From: Stictocephala bisonia
Taxonomy: Eukaryota; Arthropoda; Insecta; Hemiptera; Membracidae
Length of the DNA stretch: 64,000 nucleotides
Direction: 5' to 3'
Assembly: GCA_035578905.1 (NCBI GenBank)
Contig: JAQJVL010000046.1
Location: 2,159,730-2,223,729 of the forward strand
How positions within the stretch are numbered: position 1 is the first letter of the stretch; each line of letters opens with the position of its first letter. The position numbers and the translations under genes are program-made. Positions 61,084-64,000 of the stretch are shown here, piece by piece. The notes below the pieces were generated by a model that saw only the letters and a list, made by a program, of their open reading frames with translations, did no database searches and was not told the DNA's origin.

Positions 61084-61529
61084 TTAAAGTGAAAACAAGA
61101 AGACTATCACAGAATTACAAGAGGTGTTAAAAAACTGAGCATATGTAGAGATGACCTCACGTTTTCATTTGGGATACATGGAGATAGTTTTTTATTCGAA
61201 GCACACATAGAGTTGCCTTGTTTTATTGTTTGAGGTATACTTTGTGGTGTTATCGCTGTCTTAATTGAGTCACATAGGTTTGCAATAACTTTCTTGGGCT
61301 TTTGGATTATGTGCAGGTGTCTAACTTCGTCATTTGAACCATACACAAGGTTACCAACATTTTCTTGTTTGAGAAATGCACAGGGTTGCCAGCCTCTTCT
61401 CATTTATTTGGGGCATGTGCAGATGTAGGTCTTATTTTCTCATTTGAGAGATATTACAGGTTTACTAACACACTCTCGCTTGAGTTATATATTGTATTTA
61501 TATAACTTTTTCTTTTAATTCATTATTCA

Positions 61530-61670
61530 TTTATAAGACGCTGATCGTAGAGATATGGGCGAATATGAGAGGTGAATGAGTGTGATGAGTGTAGATAAAC
61601 AAGTTTAGTCATTGTTACTATTTGAGTTCGACTTAGTTCAAAATGGACTATTTATTAATAGCTAAATAGC
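61530..61670 (-). repeat. Unnamed interspersed repeat, copy 2
   Basis: The reverse-complement partner of 26390-26540, with the same order of landmarks (on the + strand here ttcattattcattt, gtagagatatgggcg, agtcattgttacta). Confidence 0.65.
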
Positions 61671-62696
61671 CATGGTAAATTAATTCAAACAAGTGATTAA
61701 TTGCTCATATTCTCTCATGTCATATATATTTTAGTGATACGCCAATCTGAAAATAAAAATATAATAAATTTTCAAAATGAGATGGAGCTTGCTGTATGAA
61801 AAATACTACATGTAATATACAATTTCCTTTAAATTTTTTTAATCGTAAAAATATGTTAGAATAATGAAGTATTCAAAATGAAATTACCTTTTGCTACACA
61901 TTTTTTATACCTAATACAGCAAATGTTTCACAATTTTTTTCTTTTTTAATGGTAGTAAAATTACTATTTTAAACACACTAACAATATCACCACGTCAAAT
62001 TAACCTAATGTTAACGATTGAAAACTGTTGTGTCTGACTGGTTACTGAGCATGATAAACTATTGAAAATTTGTTAAACAAGAAAATAAGTTTATTTTATG
62101 AATAAAACGATTGACATCACCACTGTGAAGCTGCAGATATTAATTTTATGACTAAATATTCTATTGAAATTGTCTTGTTTTAAGAAAAAATACAACTTCT
62201 TTAAAAAATATTTTATTAAAGAACTGTAAATTGAAATCCAACTTTTAAAAAAATAATCCTTTATTCTGGGATCAGTTTTCTGGAAATTTAGGGCACAGTC
62301 AAATTCAGGACGTGCAACAAACTTAAGTCCTGTTTATGAAGTATTCATTGTTGTATAAAATACTTTGTAGAACACTGTTTTAGAAAATAAACGTAGGTGT
62401 TTACTACTTTATAAAAAATTTGTAAAAGTCTCACAATTTGTATGGTTACTAAAATTCTCTTATAACCAGTAGAAAAACAAAATTTTGAAATGTACTTAAA
62501 TTTATAAGGAAGCTGGAGGACCTTAGAAAATAACCTTGAACTTTTCAGTTTGTGTATAAATAAATTACTAAAATCTGCTTGGAATCTTTTTGCAATATTT
62601 GTAACTACTATGTACAAAATAAAAGTTTATAGCACAGGTATATACTTTGTAATTAATGTATTTATTTCATTTTTAAACCAAAAATTGTTTTCTTAG

Positions 62697-62939
62697 GACC
62701 GAGAAGATGGGCCTCTGTATAAGTTCTATGAAGTGATCCGAGACACAGAAGGTGACTTTATGGACCGCATTACGAGGATGCGAGATCTCACATTGTTTGC
62801 TCCATCCAACGCAGCTTGGCTCGACTCTAACCTCAACAATCTGTTGCGGGATCGTAGCAAGATTCGGGAAATTCTCAATATGCATTTGGTTGAACAGAAG
62901 CTGACCATGGATCACATCATTCAGAGTAACACAAATCAG
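62697..62939 (+). CDS. Fas1: Fas1 exon: FAS1 domain 3, first half
   Basis: Acceptor aaattgttttcttag ends at 62696 and donor GTAATC begins at 62940. The exon is 243 nt, phase 0 to phase 0 (81 codons). It encodes DREDGPLYKFYEVIRDTEG, a helical stretch, the H1 strand LTLFAPSNAAWLDSN, and ILNMHLVEQKL, in which MH takes the place of the YH motif. It ends SNTNQ. The arrangement matches the start of a third FAS1 domain; the rest of that domain must lie beyond the window. Confidence 0.93.
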
Positions 62940-63073
62940 GTAATCTTCAGCTGCTTTTGAAATAGAAAACAGGAAAGGAATGATGAAATTATGATTCTTT
63001 GCCTTATTATAAAACCTTTGATTTTCCTCTGAAAGTCCTTGCACATGGGGCCATATTTCTGCTGTTTTATTAG

Positions 63074-63093
63074 TAATAATAATAATAATAATA
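63074..63093. repeat. (AAT)n microsatellite
   Basis: A short run of taataataataat. Confidence 0.9.
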
Positions 63094-63599
63094 TTTAGTA
63101 TAAATGGACCACATTATCTACATCATAGTCCGTACGCACAGTAAAGGGTGTGTGCACCTGCTAATCTCGGTTGGGCTTGGGCCGGTGACATTTGGACCTA
63201 GACGAGTCCATGTATAACAGCTGTTATTTAGATTCAGAATCCTAATCTAACTAACATATTTAGTTTATTTAGAAATAGAACACAGCTGTTTTAAATTACT
63301 GATGTAAGCAAATAAAAATAAAGTATTACTGTCAATAACTTCATTAATGACATAGTTTTACTTATGGTTCTTTTTATGAAGGGGGATGGGATATAAAGTG
63401 ACTTTAAGGGGGAGAGGTGTTCTGACCCTAAATAACCCAAATAGTCGACACATCAGCAATTTTACCAACTTGTCTCAACACGTAAGTGATGCCAGGCAGG
63501 CAGTCGGACTGTTGCGAGATCGGACCATCGCGACCTCACTGTATATGTAATAAGAGGCTAATGTGTACCAAAAAGGAAAGGTCCTGAAACTTTACTTTC

Positions 63600-63783
63600 C
63601 CAAGGTTTTCACTTGCTAATTTTCTTCAGTTTGGTCTAATATGGTTTTCTAGAACAAAATGTGAACAAACTGAAAACCAAACATTTAGTATTTGTGAATC
63701 CACAAAAAAATAAATTTTTCACAACGTTTTGTTTCACAAAACCATATTACACCAAACTGAAGAAAATAAGCAAGTCTTGGGAT
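63600..63783. repeat. Inverted repeat, about 65-bp arms
   Basis: The left arm (63600-63665; landmarks acttgctaattttcttcagt and taatatggtttt) is mirrored by the right arm (63720-63783; aaaccatatta, actgaagaaaataagcaagt). The central 55 bp is AT-rich. It is probably a MITE, about 220 bp before the acceptor at the window end. Confidence 0.75.
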
Positions 63784-63984
63784 TTCCTTTTAATTTTAAT
63801 TTTAACACTTTGAAGCCTGGGCCCTTAATACTCCGTTTGGCATGGAATCCTGGGGGTTTTATGTTCACATTAAAAAATTTTTGAATGCCTTATAAATTTC
63901 ATGAAAAGGTTATATTATATATCTTTGTAAAGGGGAGAAAATTCTCTTTTCAATGATGGGCAAAACTTTAGGTGTTGTACATTT

Positions 63985-64000
63985 TTTAATTTTTTACAGA
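63985..64000 (+). promoter_or_regulatory. Fas1: Probable Fas1 3' splice acceptor at window end
   Basis: A T-rich tract (63981-63996) ends in acag at 63996-63999, leaving base 64000 as the presumed first base of the next exon. The intron from 62940 would be 1060 nt. The exon itself is outside the window, so phase cannot be tested. Confidence 0.5.

Larger units (their letters stand above)
49452..62696 (+). other. Fas1 intron after the micro-exon, 13.2 kb
   Basis: This intron contains a 50-bp array, two mariner remnants, two pogo-like elements, two long palindromes, a perfect 24-bp hairpin, a coding remnant, a TTAA-flanked MITE and an interspersed repeat, each listed separately. Nothing is recognised in 49452-50264, 51216-52933, 53831-54475, 55036-55489, 55781-56149, 56805-58030, 58730-59271, 59326-60219, 61084-61529 and 61671-62696. 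Confidence 0.8.
62940..63998 (+). other. Fas1 intron at window end
   Basis: This intron holds an (AAT)n microsatellite at about 63074-63093 and an inverted repeat at 63600-63783. The stretch 63100-63590 shows nothing recognisable. Confidence 0.6.

Overview
The window is eukaryotic, almost certainly from an insect. It is AT-rich and crowded with transposon debris and minisatellites. It carries eight in-phase exons, all on the + strand, of one very large gene: fasciclin I (Fas1), a FAS1-domain neuronal cell-adhesion glycoprotein. Exons lie at 5354-5492, 23603-23784, 27649-27779, 34836-34932, 39120-39297, 47553-47713, 49443-49451 and 62697-62939. A 3' splice acceptor ends at base 63999, so a ninth exon probably starts at the last base. 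Every junction joins in phase. The product (380 codons here) runs from inside FAS1 domain 1, through domain 2, to the first half of domain 3. The signal peptide and the end of the protein lie outside the window. A hemipteran source is possible but is only a guess.

The most interesting item is the 9-nt in-frame micro-exon at 49443-49451 (Ser-Phe-Lys). It lies exactly between FAS1 domains 2 and 3 and has a polypyrimidine tract and a consensus GTGAGT donor. From memory, fasciclin I of fly and grasshopper is diversified by micro-exons between these domains, so this looks like the same splicing device at sequence level.

The introns (1.1 to 18.1 kb) hold everything else. 1-5353: a 38-bp array, a 5'-truncated non-LTR retrotransposon with an open 528-codon reverse transcriptase, a 36-bp array and a diverged 150-185-bp repeat. 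5493-23602: arrays of 23, 75, 98, 66 and 46 bp, three mobile-element pseudogenes on the minus strand, several fold-back palindromes and a (GA)n tract. 27780-34835: a minus-strand SINE with a 5S-like head and a 71-bp array of about 30 copies. 34933-39119: a tRNA-headed SINE and a decayed hAT. 39298-47552: a complete hAT element, 4530 bp, with a perfect 8-bp target duplication but a broken transposase. 47714-49442: a tRNA-Leu-like SINE. 49452-62696: a 50-bp array, two mariner pseudogenes (one inverted-duplicated), pogo-like and TTAA-flanked MITEs, and several palindromes.

No intact host gene other than Fas1, no conventional tRNA or rRNA gene and no CRISPR array was seen. Three SINE copies share one 3' tail with a stem-loop, which suggests mobilisation by a common LINE partner. 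Several intronic arrays contain internally inverted blocks that would fold into dsRNA in the Fas1 pre-mRNA.
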